Shown here piece by piece: positions 1-12,994 of a DNA stretch of 64,000 nucleotides (position 1 is the first letter of the stretch; the number at the start of each line of letters is the position of its first letter). The stretch comes from Lentinula raphanica (taxonomy: Eukaryota; Basidiomycota; Agaricomycetes; Agaricales; Omphalotaceae), in the NCBI GenBank assembly GCA_027919835.1, contig JANVFP010000011.1, forward strand, positions 1,054,001-1,118,000. Reading direction: 5' to 3'. The translations under genes and the position numbers were made by a program. The notes under the pieces were generated by a model, which was not told where the DNA came from, made no database searches, and saw only the letters and a program-made list of their open reading frames with translations.

Positions 1-3000
1 ATCCTCAGCCATACGAGCATCCATGCGCTCCGTTAAGCAAGATCCTTTCCTCCGGGACATTTTACTATGCCGTGGAATCTCAGTGGGATCTATCAACAAG
101 GCTGTCTCGTCGACTTACCCGCGATCCAAATGAATCCAGGGACGTTGGGACTTACGATGAAAGATTCGTATGGAATGAATACATCGCGCGCAGTCTACTC
201 GACTTCAGGGAACGTCTAGATCAGCATGAGCGCAACGATTTCGACCAGTGCCAGTTCGTCGTACGTCCTATACATCAGTACCTCGGAGATTTGCCTCATC
301 ATAGCATAGATGTTAACGATACAAGGTTATGTGGGCGTTTTCTCTATGGCGTTACCTGCACCTCCAACGAATGGCGCCCCAACGATTGCCACACTCTCTC
401 TGATATCCAGGCTGGGCTGGAAACGGGCAGGAACAAGGTTCAATACAAGAGGTGTTGACGACGATGGAAATTGCGCGAATTTTGTAGAGGTTTGTTCCTG
501 TGCTTCTTTCCTTCATGACCGCATCTGACATATACAGACCGAAACTTTGTTCAGCACTGATCAGCATTGCACGAGCTATGTGCAGGTACGCGGTAGTGTA
601 CCAGTATTCTGGGAACAACAAGGTCTCCAAACTTTCGGGCAACGTATACAAATCACCCGTCCGCATGCCTCCCAACCTGCATTTGAACGACATTTTGCCC
701 AATTGACCGAAGAATATGGCCCCACTCATGCAATAAATCTACTGGGCACAAAAGAAAATGAAGCCATCCTGACCGGTGCTTATAACCGACATCTTCAAAT
801 CGCTCGCGCAGGATTAGGAGATGAACTGGGTATCACCAATTTTGACTTCCATACTCAAGTCAGGATCGGAGGACACGACAGCGTTATGCGAGAGCTCAGG
901 TGAGCTCAATTCCTCCTCGGATACATTCAAAACATTCAATAATTGGTAGACGTGTGGAAGCAATAGCTGACCATGTCGATTCATTCGGATTCACCATGTG
1001 CGACACAAGCTCAAACGATTTGATAACAAATCAACGTGGAATTTTCCGGACCAACTGCTTAGACTGGTGGGTGACACTCTTCTCATAGGAATTTTCCAGT
1101 ATCTCATTCCTATAAGCCTTGACCGGACCAATTTCGTACAAGACATATTATCCCGAACCACTCTAGAACAATATCTTTTGCTAGTTCGCAGAGAATGGAT
1201 ACATGCCAATACGCTTTGGCTGCACCATAGAGAACTTTGGGCCGAAAACGGGGACGCCTTGTCAAGAATTTATGCAGGCACGGGAGCATTGAACACTAGC
1301 TATACACGAAGCGGCAAGCGAACCTTGGCGGGTTGGTCTTCGGATTCGCCTACTCGATCTGAAACCATGTTTACGAAAAGTTTTTCAGGTGTATTCTCTG
1401 ACGCTACAAAGAGCGTTTCCCGGGCATATATCAACAATTTCCAAGACAAGGCGAAGCAGGCTTCCATAGATATGTTTTTGGTTCGTGGGTGTATACAACT
1501 TCAATGTGAAGCTAGCTTGACAATGGTTGCACTTAGGGTAATATGAGTTCTCAGAAACAAGTCACTATCTTCGACCCCATTCATGACTCTGTCCGAGCTG
1601 CGTTGGATAAACGTCTCCACGAATATTCACACAGCAGGCGATGTGTGATCTTCGTGGGGACTTGGAATTTGAACGGTCGGGTTTGTGTACCTTTTGTGAC
1701 ACTCGGGTTCGGTATTGATACAAATGCTCTTTATCGCAGCCGCCATCAGAGTCTCTACTTCCTTGGTTGTTTCCGCGGGATTGTAGGTCCTGTTTACCTA
1801 TATCTTGCACAACGATCATCTTATATCCTGATCTCGATCTCGCTGGGTAGCATTCGAAGAGTGAGATCATGCTCGTTATCACTGTGTGCTCATATTGAGA
1901 CGCCTTTTCAAGCCCAGATATATTTGTGCTCGGCTTCCAGGAAATCGTACCCCTCACAGCTCAGCAGATAGTTCAAACTGATCCTGAAAAGCGGTAAGAT
2001 TTTTCCTTAGTGCTATCCAGACTCACACTGATTGATTTCGTAGTCGGATATGGGAGACAAGAATTATCGAGACCTTGAACCAACGTTCAAAGAAAAAAGC
2101 AGATTATGTGCTGCTACGCAGCGAACAAGTGAATGAATCGTGAATCATCTAGGGGAAATTTCCTGACAACTCATCATAGTTAGTCGGCACCGCTCTTCTA
2201 GTACTGGTAAAGACCGAGCTCACTGCGGTTATTCGTAACGTTGAAGCTACAACGCGGAAGGTATATAGTAGTCGTCCAACGTAACTTGCACTTCACTCAC
2301 ATCGATCATAGACTGGCCTTAGAGGGATGTCCGGGAACAAGGGCGCTGTCGGCATTCGTTTGCAATACTACGATACGACCTTCTGTTTCGTCACTGCTCA
2401 CCTTGCTGCTGGTCATGCGAATGTGGAAGAACGAAACATGGACTATCGTACAATAGAAACAGGACTTCACTTCTTGAAAGGAAAAACCATAGCGAGTCAC
2501 GAGTAAGTTGATTGACTGATCTGGTGTCCATATGAACTAACGTTTGTGCAGTAATATAATATGGCTTGCGGACACGAACTATCGAATCGATCTTGAGAAT
2601 GAGGTAGTGAGATCGCTGGCCGAGTCTGAATCACTGGAGGCTTTATTGGAGGCAGATCAGGTAAATCGAGATGACGATTCACAATATCAACTGAAAGGGA
2701 TCGTATCTAGCTCAGACAAGCCATTGAAACTGGTGCTGCCTTCTCGGGATATGAAGAGGGCCCTTTGCTTTTCAGGCCGACCTACCGATATGATCTGGGG
2801 ACCGATAACTATGATACGAGCGAGAAAATGAGAATACCTGCATGGACCGGTGCGCTTCACCTTTTCTTGTTGTAAGATCCACCGCTTAGTGTTGGACAGA
2901 TCGTGTATTGTATCGTGGACACCAACTCGATCTTTCCACCTATTCGAGAGCCGAACTCAAAGGTTCGGATCACAAACCAGGTAAGTGTATCCTTTTCCCA

Positions 3001-3561
3001 CTTCTGTGACGCTCATGAACTCACCTCTATTATTTAGTCTTTGCTGTCTTTCGACCCAATGTCCGTCTTATTGACACAGAAAAGCGAGCTGTGCTGGCGC
3101 GCTTGCTGTTAGACAGTGTTCTCCATACTGAACCAGGAGAAAAGCTTGACGACAAACTCGCCGCGATGGTCTTGCCCGACAATTTTCATTCGGATGATCG
3201 TGTGTGCCTTTGAATGATACCAGTTTCCAATACTCATCCAGCCTATATAGTTCCACCTCCGAGTAGCGATGAGCAAGCATGGTGGGATACACCAGGTATG
3301 TTGAGCTAGCTGTCTGTTTTCTTCCGACCTGAATGTCCCTGCTTAGATTTGCCCAACGGCATCTTGCCTATCTCCATCCTTGTCTCTCATCCATACCACC
3401 ATTCAAAGAACCCTTTTGATGATGGGAGCTCTCTTGATGCCTCTCTATCTTCGTCTCCTTCATCTTCCGATGAAGAGCTTTACTCTGCAGCTGTTATGAC
3501 ACCCGACCGTTCCCCTGCTGTAGTTCGTAAGCCCCCGCCCCCGCCACCTCTTAGCTCCTAG
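1..3561 (+). CDS. Synaptojanin-like polyphosphoinositide phosphatase (SAC1 + inositol 5-phosphatase), 5' end outside window
   Basis: Removes phosphates from membrane phosphoinositides; yeast Inp52/Inp53 and animal synaptojanin do this in endocytosis and Golgi-endosome traffic. The reading frame is open from the first bases (K-I-L-S-S-G-T-F-Y). A SAC domain runs to about 1480. Its catalytic loop N-C-L-D-C-L-D-R-T-N is assembled across a 50-bp intron (1067-1116). The 5-phosphatase domain follows: T-W-N-L-N-G near 1662-1680, L-G-F-Q-E-I near 1930, M-S-G-N-K-G-A-V near 2326, P-A-W-T-D-R-V near 2836-2905 (spliced), and S-D-H-K-P near 2963. The C-terminus is acidic/serine-rich and ends in a six-proline run. 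Fungal relatives have the same order SAC, 5-phosphatase, proline-rich tail, so I expect endocytic SH3 partners. I see at least ten exons. Only the start and most of the N-terminal SAC region are missing. Confidence 0.93.
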
Positions 3562-3895
3562 CACGATTAGAGTAGATACCAGTGAAATCAACGTAATGAC
3601 ATGAGTACGAAAGATGATCGATGGTCTTTGAGGTTTGACAAGCTCGAGTTTTCGTGTCATGAGGCGATGGCGCGGCGCGTCGCATGAATCATGTGAGACA
3701 CACACGTGATTTACACGCTCCCTAAATGCGGCGTACCTGACCACTGCGGCTGCCAGTGCCACTTTCTTGAACCTTCGACTCATTTCTTGCAACACAACTT
3801 TTCCGCCACCACCACCACCTCTCTCAAGCTACATATCTTAACATTTATCTCTATCTACTTACAGTATCTTGTCTCCTCTTTCACAGTAATCACTA

Positions 3896-6323
3896 ATGGT
3901 CGCATCAAAATCGAAGAAGGTCACAAAGGCTACCAGAACGTACCGCGAACGTACGAGACCATCTCTGGTCACGAATGTCCTTTTTAACTAAATATTCTTT
4001 GCAGGGGCTATATCTGCTGTTATCGCCTCACCTCGAAAAGGAGGAGCTCATCTAACGACAATCAAGGCTCAAGGTACCTCTCGTCATCAGGTCATCAGTT
4101 CTAGATCTCATTGCTCATGGCGCATCGCCTACAGTACGCAAAGACGCAGACAAAAAGAAAGAGAAACTTGGTCCGCAATGGGCTACCTGGGTAACGAAGG
4201 CGGTCCACCAACTAGTGGGTCCACCTCTATCGCTACTTTAGAGCCACTCTGATTGTGATGACGTTCTCAGACTGAAAGCGGGCTGCTTTTAAAAAAGGAT
4301 ACGCATTATGAGCTGAGCCCTGCGACAAAGAGAACGTAAGATTATACACCAACATAGTTTGTATTCGTTTCTGATATCTCTCCCAGATTGAAAGAGAGCG
4401 AGCGCACATGGCCTGTTGCGGGACCACATGGAGAGGAGATCCTCGTGAAGCACCTCCTCAAGGCGACTCCTAGCACAAAGCGGCGCGCTGAGAGTCAAAT
4501 CGACAGTACTCCCACCAAGAAATCTCGTGGAGCCAACGCGTCTACGCAAGCTGATCGCGGAAGTCCTTGGTTGAAGAAGAAGAAGGTTGAGGTACGTCCA
4601 TATTAAAATGATCAACCATCCCAAGTTGTGTCTTAAGCATTCGTCAAGCTTGTCGCAGAAATTGAGCGCCTCCAACGCGAGCGCCTTCAGCCACTCCGAC
4701 TTACTAGCCGTTCACCTTCTCCCCTTACCGACCTGGATGACGATGAAGACCCAGGGGTGCCCGATACAGATGGGTTTTTCTCTTCTCAAGGTCACCCGGA
4801 CATGCATCCGGATAATCTGGACCTCCCTACTCGTCCCTCAACTCCCGTGGAACCTGATCAGTCGTATGTCTTTTAGCTCTGGTATTTTCCATGACTCACG
4901 CGATCATTATTCAGATCCTTCCTCCCCTCCACTCCGATACGACCTCACGGGAGTTTGATGCATAATAGACCGCTCCTTCAAGTCAGGCGGACCCAGTCTG
5001 GAACTTATCTGGCAAACGGTCGGCCTACACCGGAACCACCTGAATTCATGGACCAAGAACACAATTGCTCGTCGATGGATATGGGTGTTGATCCTGGCAA
5101 TCCTTCTATCAATAGGAATACCGGACTGGCTACTCCTGGACAGACGCCTGCTCGTAGTTCCTCCTCTCACGAAAGTATTGCTTCTAGTCAGATGGTCAGT
5201 GCCATCATATCAGCTTTACTGATCCTGTCTGATTCAACGATGAATTTTACAGATGGCCTTCGAGCTCGCGCGCATTTCTGAGGAGAACAAGCAGCTACGA
5301 ATTGACGAAGCTGCTCAAATTGCTAGCATCAACAGTCTGGATGCGGAACTCCAATCCTTGCGAAAGACGAACGCTGAATCTGGCGAACGCGCCACCGCGC
5401 TGGAAACCGAAATATTCACACTGCGGGCTGCATTGTTGCATTCCACCGAGCACTGCTCCTCTTTAGATATGCAGCTATCCGCCGGCAGTACAGAGATTGT
5501 TTCTCTGCGAAAGTCTTTAGACATGAAGAATGCGGAGATCGCTAATATCCTTCAACAGCTCCAAGATGCCAATGGGACGCTAGAGGCTCGCACACAGGAT
5601 CTGGAAGTCTCACACTCAGCAGCATCCAAGCTCACGAAGGATTTGATATCCATCAAGGCTCAAATGGATGCCCGGGAGGTTGAACTCCAATCTAAGATTG
5701 AGGCAGCAGAGCGATCCGTGGCTGTTTCCTCAGCTAACCTACAGCAGAGGGTTGCGGAACTAGACAGCATTCGTCAGGATCTCAAAGACGCACATGAAGC
5801 CATCAATGGATATCAGGATAGATTGGAGGAGCTCCGTAGAACACATATCGCCGAACTTGACGAGCACAATACCACGATCGGTTTCCTACGTGCTTCGCTT
5901 TCTTCCAGTGGATCCGAACTCGCAAGGCTTCGCTCAGAATTAGACCAGACAACGGAGACGTGTGCTCAACTTCGAGCCGACCTCGAGCAAAGCATCCTAG
6001 ACAAGACTCAGCTAAATGAAGAACTAGCGACCGAACGTATCTATTCTGCATCCGTCAAAGGAGAACTCGATCGTGCTCTTTCGTCTCTATCCCAAGTAAA
6101 GCAGGAGTACGAAGAGATGGAGACATTAAGGACAGATGATGCAGCTACTATTACGAAGCTCCGGAACACTATCCAGAGAATCCATGCTATCCAGATGGAA
6201 CAATGGGCAGGGATCACAGAAGAGGTTCGTGCCACTTTTCGAACAAATCGGTAAATGAAACTTATGTTTTTCAAGGTTGCCTCAGCCTCTCCTGCTCCCA
6301 GGCGTCCGAGGTTTTCTATCTAA
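3896..6323 (+). CDS. Coiled-coil protein with basic N-terminus, function unknown
   Basis: Not recognised as a named family. The chosen start reads M-V-A-S-K-S-K-K-V. Short exons then give a lysine-rich, proline/serine-rich N-terminal half. It includes A-S-P-R-K-G-G near 4030, a K-K-K-K-V-E cluster near 4575, and acidic D-L-D-D-D-E-D near 4733. From 5253 to about 6220 it is almost one continuous heptad-type coiled coil of some 320 residues, rich in L, E, Q and S. A 51-bp intron (6225-6275) is likely. It replaces a premature stop with a final exon ending P-R-R-P-R-F-S-I and a stop at 6321-6323. A nuclear or cytoskeletal scaffold is possible, but only composition supports that. The coding call rests on consistent splice phases in about eight exons. 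Confidence 0.8.
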
Positions 6324-7564
6324 AGAGATTCATGTGGACAATGATATCTATGCCGATGTAGTACCTAGATAAGCTATCTTATCGTTCGTCTTCGGTTATG
6401 TTATGTCCCATACCCCGTTATGTGACATGTCTCTTCAATGATCTATTCCAATTCTTGCTTATAATCAATCGCGACAGTGACGTGTGTAATTCTGCGTAAT
6501 CATGCCTTCGTTTGCCTGTGACCATCCAGATGCTTTTTTCAGCAGCTTGTCATACTTCTATGCAACAATCGCCATGGCGGCTTGAACCCTTCTGATGTCT
6601 GTAGGAAAACTAACGCTAGGATCCCTGGGAGTCACTCAATATCATGGTTGCTTTCACGACGAGCTCAATGAATCGCTGAGGGACCACAGTAAACCATGAG
6701 AATGTGCGAAACCTTGCGCGAGATGCCCTTGCCTACTACTAGCACTCGGAGTAGCAGAGTACTCCGTACGTTACCCGCAATGTCGTGAGAGTTGGCAGAC
6801 AATGTTCTTCCTTAATTCATAAAGTACAAGGAACGTTCAAAGTTGGTGCTTATGCCCGATGATCATTATGAAGGTGAGAGCTCTTCATTTTGGACAATTC
6901 ATTTTTTATCACTATACTATGATCCCATAGGCTATCCCGTGGATCGGTATGAATCATGTTCAGTGCTGAATCGTTTTCTACGGTCTTGAAACGACTTTCA
7001 TCGATAGTTACTCGAAGAATTCATCTGAATATTCCTCACTGTCTTGCGAGATGCAACTGCCAGCAAAGCTCACATCTGTGCCATTTCAATCATGAAGCTT
7101 TCCGTCGCCTCCAACAAGAGGCCTAAAGAGGCACGTACTACTCTGTACATTCATTTCGATCTCAACGACAATTAAATGAATCCTAGATGTTCTGTACAGA
7201 AGATCTTGTCAGGTACGGTCGCTTTCTCTACGTACTACACAATTCAACTGCTTGTTCGATTCGTTGGTTATAGTGTTGCGTCTTCACTTTAAAGGGCTTC
7301 CGGAATGTGGTACCACTGGTGCCCCGCTTTCCCCGCCTTCTCCTTTCGCCATCTTCAGGCCGTTCTGGTCTCTTTTCAGCTTGGGTCCTTGAGATTGCTG
7401 CTTATACCCTAATCGATCTCTTCACCCTACAACATTCCTGGTCTTTCACTCATTTCTATCATTCGTTCTTTGTTGTTCTCCGGTTGTTCTACTGCACTGT
7501 GTGCCCCTGCGTCCACAACAGGACGCAAAAGTTTCAAATTGCCCGGTGTGAATCATATCGGTCG
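6324..7564. other. Intergenic stretch, no convincing gene
   Basis: No long frame and no recognisable protein. A short spliceable frame begins near 7092 (M-K-L-S-V-A-S), with possible exons at 7188 and 7296, but it gives no recognisable product. The pyrimidine-rich stretch around 7300-7500 looks like the promoter/5' UTR of the next gene. Confidence 0.4.
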
Positions 7565-8895
7565 ATGGTTACCCGACTGCCTTTGCATTTGGACACGCTT
7601 GTTCCTTCAAGCCCACCCTCGACATCCGGATCTAGTACCTTGATCAAGCCGTGGCGAGGCTTATTCTTGGTCAGTGGTACTCGTGCCAGTGATATTTCGA
7701 GCAATGTAGAAGTCAGAGTCACAGGGGTAGAAACTGACGGTGACATGTAGATATCAATTCCATATTCGTGTTTTCCTTCACTGAACGACTTATACATGTA
7801 GTAGATACCATCTTTGGCCTCCTCGGATCGTTTTCTCCATCACATTTCCACATGCTCTGCCGGTGCTCGACCAGCTGCAAACTTATATCAGAAATCGCTC
7901 TCCCCCGATCCCTTTGACAACATTTCTCCCCGAACGTCTGAGGGATCCCGACCAAAATGTCGTCAACCAGACACATTTTCACTCCTTGTCACGTTTACTA
8001 TGGGATGGCCAATTAGTGAGCTTGGTCTAATCACTACTACGTAGACCTGCCAATGTTCAAGACTTTTTGTTACTAGGTGGCTGTCGTGCCTATCAATCTG
8101 TCTAGTTCCACAGCTCCTGCGCCGCTTTCTCATAGCACAACACGACAGGGGATGCTCATCTATCCAGTCGCAAATTCCACCGCGCTTTTGCTTGGGGCCA
8201 TATTTCTGACTCCGGAGGAGACCTTTCCAGAATTCATCTCCTCTTCGTACAGTGCCACTTTCGAAAACACCTCTTCTGAGATTTCATCTCAAGCTCTGGC
8301 GAGCAGGTACAATACTTTCTTTAATGAAGATACAAGTTCGGTACCCATTTCTCCGACCGTCATTCACTCTCAATCTAGACAAAGCTCCCTACATAGAGCT
8401 GATCCGCGGTCGTATGGGTCGATACGAGCCCCCTCTGTGCGAATATCATCGTCCTACAGGTACAGTCCTGTCCCTCCCAGTGGTGCGCAAGGCCAACGGA
8501 CATCGTTCCCACACCCTGAACGCTCTTTCTTTTCAGCGGGAGCCAGCATGGGCTCACAGGGGCCTACCACTGCTTCGACATCATTCGAAAGCGGTACAAA
8601 TTCATCTCCGAGTCGTCTTTCCTTCCGTCATTCTCCCATATTCGAATTTCCGCTAATAGAACCAACCACTGTTCCCACTCAGCCGAACCGGGCTTCTGTC
8701 GGCCAAAGCACTTCTAGAGAGGTACCTCGAAGAGTACAGAGTGAACGTCGTTCACCAGAAGGAATTGCACCTTCTGACAACGCACAACTCATAATACCTC
8801 AGGCAGGACCCAGCGAGCAAGAATTAGAGAGGGAATCGATGGCTTCATCAATATTCAATCCCTTTGATCTCACGACTCGAACCCGCAGTCACTGA
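7565..8895 (+). CDS. Unrecognised three-exon protein with serine-rich tail
   Basis: Not recognised. Three exons splice cleanly. Exon 1 is 7565-7746. Exon 2 starts at 7802 or 7805, after tandem TAG acceptors, and ends at 8015. Exon 3 is 8077-8895, after a 61-bp intron. The N-terminal 130 residues look like a compact globular domain: W-R-G-L-F-L-V-S-G, V-R-V-T-G-V-E, P-R-I-V-F-S-I-T-F-P, V-L-D-Q-L-Q-T-Y-I. The long last exon holds V-A-V-V-P-I-N-L, then some 230 residues of S/P/T-rich, probably disordered sequence. About 400 residues in total, with no signal peptide. The beta-rich front could be arrestin-like, but no diagnostic motif is visible, so no function is assigned. The start at 7565 is chosen because upstream in-frame sequence looks non-coding. 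Confidence 0.65.
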
Positions 8896-9291
8896 CTCCC
8901 GCACACTACGTCTCTTCCAAAATACCCCAATACTATAACCGTTTCCCAGCTTCAATGACCTCTTGCATGTTTGCAGATACCCCGCTCCCCATTGTAATAT
9001 ATCCAATTCACCTCTAGCATCACTATCGTATACCCCTTTCTGATATACCTCCCACTCTATACCATCCCCATAAAGTACAAGTTGATTCATGTCTTACGCT
9101 GTATCATACACCGAAGAACACAATACCCAGTTTGATGCCTATGAAATTTCCCTTCTAGCAAACACTTTCAGCGCTACTCGGGTGCTACTATACCTACAGT
9201 TATATTCATGAACGACAAACCCAATCGATGACGCTGAACAGAAGAAATACTAGTAAATATAGAGATATCTGTGATATCTCTTCATTTCCCT
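8896..9291. other. Intergenic region between convergent genes
   Basis: About 400 bp separating the stop codons of two converging genes. It should hold both 3' UTRs. I see no reading frame of note. Confidence 0.5.
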
Positions 9292-10032
9292 TTACGCCGA
9301 TGCATATGCCGCAGCAGCAGTTGCCAAAGCAGCATCGACACTTGAGGTGATGGGTGTGGCTTCAGCGAGTAAATCGGCCTATTTCCAGCGTACATTTATT
9401 TCAGCATGTACTCCAACAAACATGGGGAAAAAACATACCGGCGTGTCGGCGATCAGCGCATTTTCGAAATCCTTGGTGTTAGTACTCAATTCTGCCAGGT
9501 CTTGCTTGACCAGCGCTGACACACCGCCGAGAGGCAAACTATCGAATCCAGGCTTCTTTTCAACGATCTCAGTCAAGGCGTCCAGGATAGCGGGCTCAAA
9601 TCCTTCTACAGCACTGAGGATAGTCGTAGCGTCCGCGTCAGAGAAAGGTGCTGTTGCCTACGGGATGCATATTGTATTTATGTCGTCTGTGTTATCGAAT
9701 GTCCAATTCATCGTTGAAAATTGAGCTTACGGCGACATCAGAAGCAGCGGTAGCCAATGCAGAGGCTAGACCAGTGGCTTGGGCGTGGATAGCCTGGAAT
9801 CCAAGGGTCAAGCAATGAACGGGTATGAAAGTAACAGTCACTATACCAAAGCTGAAACCAGAGACCCTCCTGAGGTTGGGAATGCTTGAATGGCGCTGTC
9901 GAGAGCAGTGACTTGGCTGGCAATGCTGGCAATGTCATCCTCGACGGTTCCGACGTCACGCCTCAAGGGAACGGCAGCGAGACAGACAGCGACGAGGGTC
10001 AAGAAAGTGGTAAAGGAGGTAACGCAGATCAT
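9292..10032 (-). CDS. Hydrophobic surface binding protein A (HsbA)-type secreted protein
   Basis: HsbA-type proteins are small secreted proteins that coat hydrophobic surfaces; in Aspergillus HsbA recruits a polyesterase. Four exons are read on the minus strand. The N-terminus has a signal-type segment (T-L-V-A-V-C-L-A-A-V). The helical HsbA domain starts R-R-D-V-G-T-V-E-D-D-I and continues with V-T-A-L-D, A-I-H-A-Q-A-T-G-L, L-D-A-L-T-E-I-V and L-V-K-Q-D-L-A. It ends in an alanine-rich helix V-D-A-A-L-A-T-A-A-A-A-Y-A before the stop at 9292-9294. Length is close to 180 residues, normal for the family. A TATA-like box lies about 70 bp upstream. The oxalate decarboxylase gene lies on the same strand, 584 bp upstream of its start. 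Binding to a particular surface is inference. Confidence 0.88.
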
Positions 10033-10616
10033 TTTTCGCGACAGTTAGAAGAATCTGAACAGGTCCAAGCTAGCGCTGGGCTGTTTATGGTCTTCAAAGG
10101 CCCCTTTTATACCTTCACAACTCGAGTCACTCGACCAAGCCAAGATGACGGTTGAGTGCATATGGCGGACTCTGTCAGCTGGGCAAGACTACAACCTGTA
10201 ATAGAATCGGAAGTAGATCAAAAATGTGGGTAGGATCATAGTGTGTGTGATATCTGGGTTTACGAGCATCTTTCAAATATTAGCGCACACCTCGAAGCAC
10301 TCACATGAATATGCGAACAGCATGCGGTACATTCAATGGCGAAGGAGAATGACACTGAAAGACATCAGCTGAGAGAAGAAATTGTATTACTGAGTATGTT
10401 TGGCGTTCGGTCGTTTTGTGTTGAGAATTCGAATGAGGACAAAGAAAGCCATGTCGAACAAAATTTGCTGTATCATGACAGTATGATCTAGAGTGGCTTG
10501 TATTGGCATGTGTAACTCGCATAAATCTACAAACAGTCAACAAATTCTCATAATGATCATCTTACTTTTCCTCTCCTCTTCTAAGCGCTGTCAGTCACTA
10601 TTCAAGCCATCTCCGC
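10033..10616. other. Intergenic: promoter of the HsbA-type gene and 3' end of the decarboxylase gene
   Basis: Apart from the TATA-like box at 10103-10111, I see no gene. Short frames here lack splice or protein support. Confidence 0.45.
10103..10111 (-). promoter_or_regulatory. TATA-like box of the HsbA-type gene
   Basis: On the minus strand it reads tataaaagg, about 70 bp upstream of the start codon. That is a typical spacing for strongly expressed basidiomycete secreted-protein genes. Confidence 0.6.
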
Positions 10617-12994
10617 TCATGAGACTTGGGGGTGAGCGCCTACCACAGTGGGTTTCACCTTCTTCAGCAATCCGATAGTCTCGTCGTCCAAGCCGAGATG
10701 CGCCTTGACCAGTGCGGGCGGAGTTAGAGCTAACCACTACAAAACAACATCATCAATCAAATGTACAAGAACCAAGACATAATACAGGTCCCATGGACCT
10801 ACTTGATTTAAGCTAACATCTTCAAAGCGATCTAATCAGAACTATCAGCATTGATTCTGTTTTGGCAATAACGACTAGCAAATATCCTCACCTGAGTTGA
10901 AGACTTCAAGGTATTTTAAGGTGGTGTTCCCGGTATTCTCAACGTAATGGCCTAGACCAACGTATATTCTGATTTAGACGGGTACCTGTTCGATAAACTT
11001 AGGGAGAGGACGTACCATACGAAGCAGGAATAAATCCTAGTACGCATCATGAGTTCTCAAATGCTGTATACCAGATGAAATCATTCACCTATGTCACCTG
11101 CCTGATAATCATGTATAATGATACTTAGGGTCTCAAATCTGATTGAGAAGCGACTCACCTGAAAGTTGAACGTTCTTGCATTACTGTTGGCAGCGAACAC
11201 CGTGATCCGTGCTTCGCCTGCCCTACGAAAGGTATTCGAGTGTACATAACTTTGGTGAAGAGGGAGTCTACTCACAATACGAAGGTCCACTCGTCTTGTG
11301 TAGGGTGCCACTGAAGAACGAATTTTGATTCAGCGCGCAACATATACTTAGTCGGAAGACACGCACATGCATCTCCCTGTGGGTTTACAACCACATGTCA
11401 GTACCTTATGATGATCATCGATACCAGAATACTGGTAGACCGACCTCATTCCGCCAGCATGTACTGTGACCTCTGCAACCGCGATCTTCGTGGCAACATC
11501 GAAGACAGTCGAATCGGCAGTTTTCACTGAACCTCCCTCCAATTTAGTAGGTTCTACTTGCGAGAACGGAAAGAAGAATGGCTGTGGTACTGTTCCTTGA
11601 GGATCAGAAACATCGTCTGCATCATCATTTGGAGGTGCTGTGGTTGAAGACAAAAGATTTGTGAGACCCGAGACAAGAGTGAGAATTCATGAACGATTGA
11701 TTCACTTGAAGGAAAAATGTACAGCTGTTTGCTTGGGATACGCGAGAAGGCGTCAGGATTGGTGATACCGAAATTCTTACGGATGACTGACCAAGGTGAA
11801 AGAGTGAGTTTCTTCTAAGATGACCGAAATTAAAAAAAGCACACTGACCTTCGGCAGGAACATGTGCAAGCCAATCAGTCAACTGTTTCATTAACAGCAA
11901 CAGTTCAGACTTCGTATACAAGATGTAGAACAGGGGAGGTTACCAAGAAGGTGCCATCGTCGCTGAAAGCACCATCAGGAAAGACCTATGACAGGAAAAG
12001 CGATTGAGACAATGAGACAGCGCGATGCCAAGAATAGTTCCCCACGAGAAGAAATTCTGAACCTTCGGCGGTTTCGTTGGATGCTTGAAGTGAATGCGGA
12101 ATCCCCGGTGGGAAGTACCAAAGGTCTCCAGGTCTCTGAGAGCTGAGATTAGATATGAGTGACTCCTGCAAGGGAAAAGGCCATACGACTGTAGCTATGA
12201 AGTTGCGACCGTTTTGGTCGACAGACGTGACCTGTGTAGTGCCCTATGTGAGTTCAAGTTAGTAGGGACTGAGGTGGTTCGCATCACGACGTTGTAACCT
12301 TCAGCACATAGGCCCACTATATGCGAATATGAGAACAGCGATCGAAGCTTGAGTTCGTTATCTCACCTCTGCAGTAGAATGCCAATGAAGTTCACTACAG
12401 CGGCATTCGATGAATATATGCACAAAACTTCTCGAAGTCATTGTATCATTCATACCGGATAGCACCAGGCTCTAACCTCATATCCACTCCCGCCATTGCT
12501 GGAGACTTTATGAGCAGTCTAGAAGTATATCGAGGAATCTTAACTCACAAGTCGCGACCGGGAACATTTCTACGTTCTGCTGTCTCGCCCAACCGCCAGT
12601 CTGTAAACGCATATGGCTCATGCTGAAAGGCCATTTCGAGTTCGGTCTGGATGACATTCGGTCAATCGATTGCCGGACTCGGAGAATATGCGAAGTGGAC
12701 TCACACATCGCCATTATCTGTGCTCGGAGGAGCGAAGAGGTCAGCGTTCTCTAAATCGATCGGAATGTTGTCGGGTCCTAGTACAGAGGCACCAGTCTTC
12801 CCTCGGAAAGGTTTGGGTACGGAATGAGGGCTATCAGGTCCCCATAGGATGTCATTGGGAGTTGTGCTCGCATATGGGACGGTTGGAGTAGGACCTGCGG
12901 CTGATGATAGAGAAGTGGCGTCTCGATGTTCTATTGCCGCTCCGTATACGAGAGATAGCGTGATTAGTGGCAGGAGGGACTGGATGCTTCTCAT
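10617..12994 (-). CDS. Secreted bicupin oxalate decarboxylase
   Basis: Converts oxalate to formate and CO2 with a manganese-dependent double cupin, outside the cell or in the wall. Signal peptide [13 protein letters not shown]. It is followed by the family landmarks [23 protein letters not shown] and [10 protein letters not shown]. The first cupin carries E-L-H-W-H (H-x-H metal site) and [13 protein letters not shown]. The second carries V-H-A-G-G-M-R followed by another E-L-H-W-H-P-T and F-P-A-S-Y-G-H-Y. The C-terminus ends [10 protein letters not shown] dozen or so small exons give about 450 residues, normal length. All metal-site motifs I could place look intact. Fungi use this enzyme to limit oxalate accumulation and acidification. 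Confidence 0.94.

Noticed and set aside
7307..7750. 147-residue open frame read as one protein
   Set aside because: The upstream half is pyrimidine-rich leader sequence. The coding signal starts at the ATG at 7565 and continues by splicing into 8895.
8870..8895. gggttcgagtc on the minus strand, another T-loop-like string
   Set aside because: It lies inside the last exon of a coding gene and has no paired stems.
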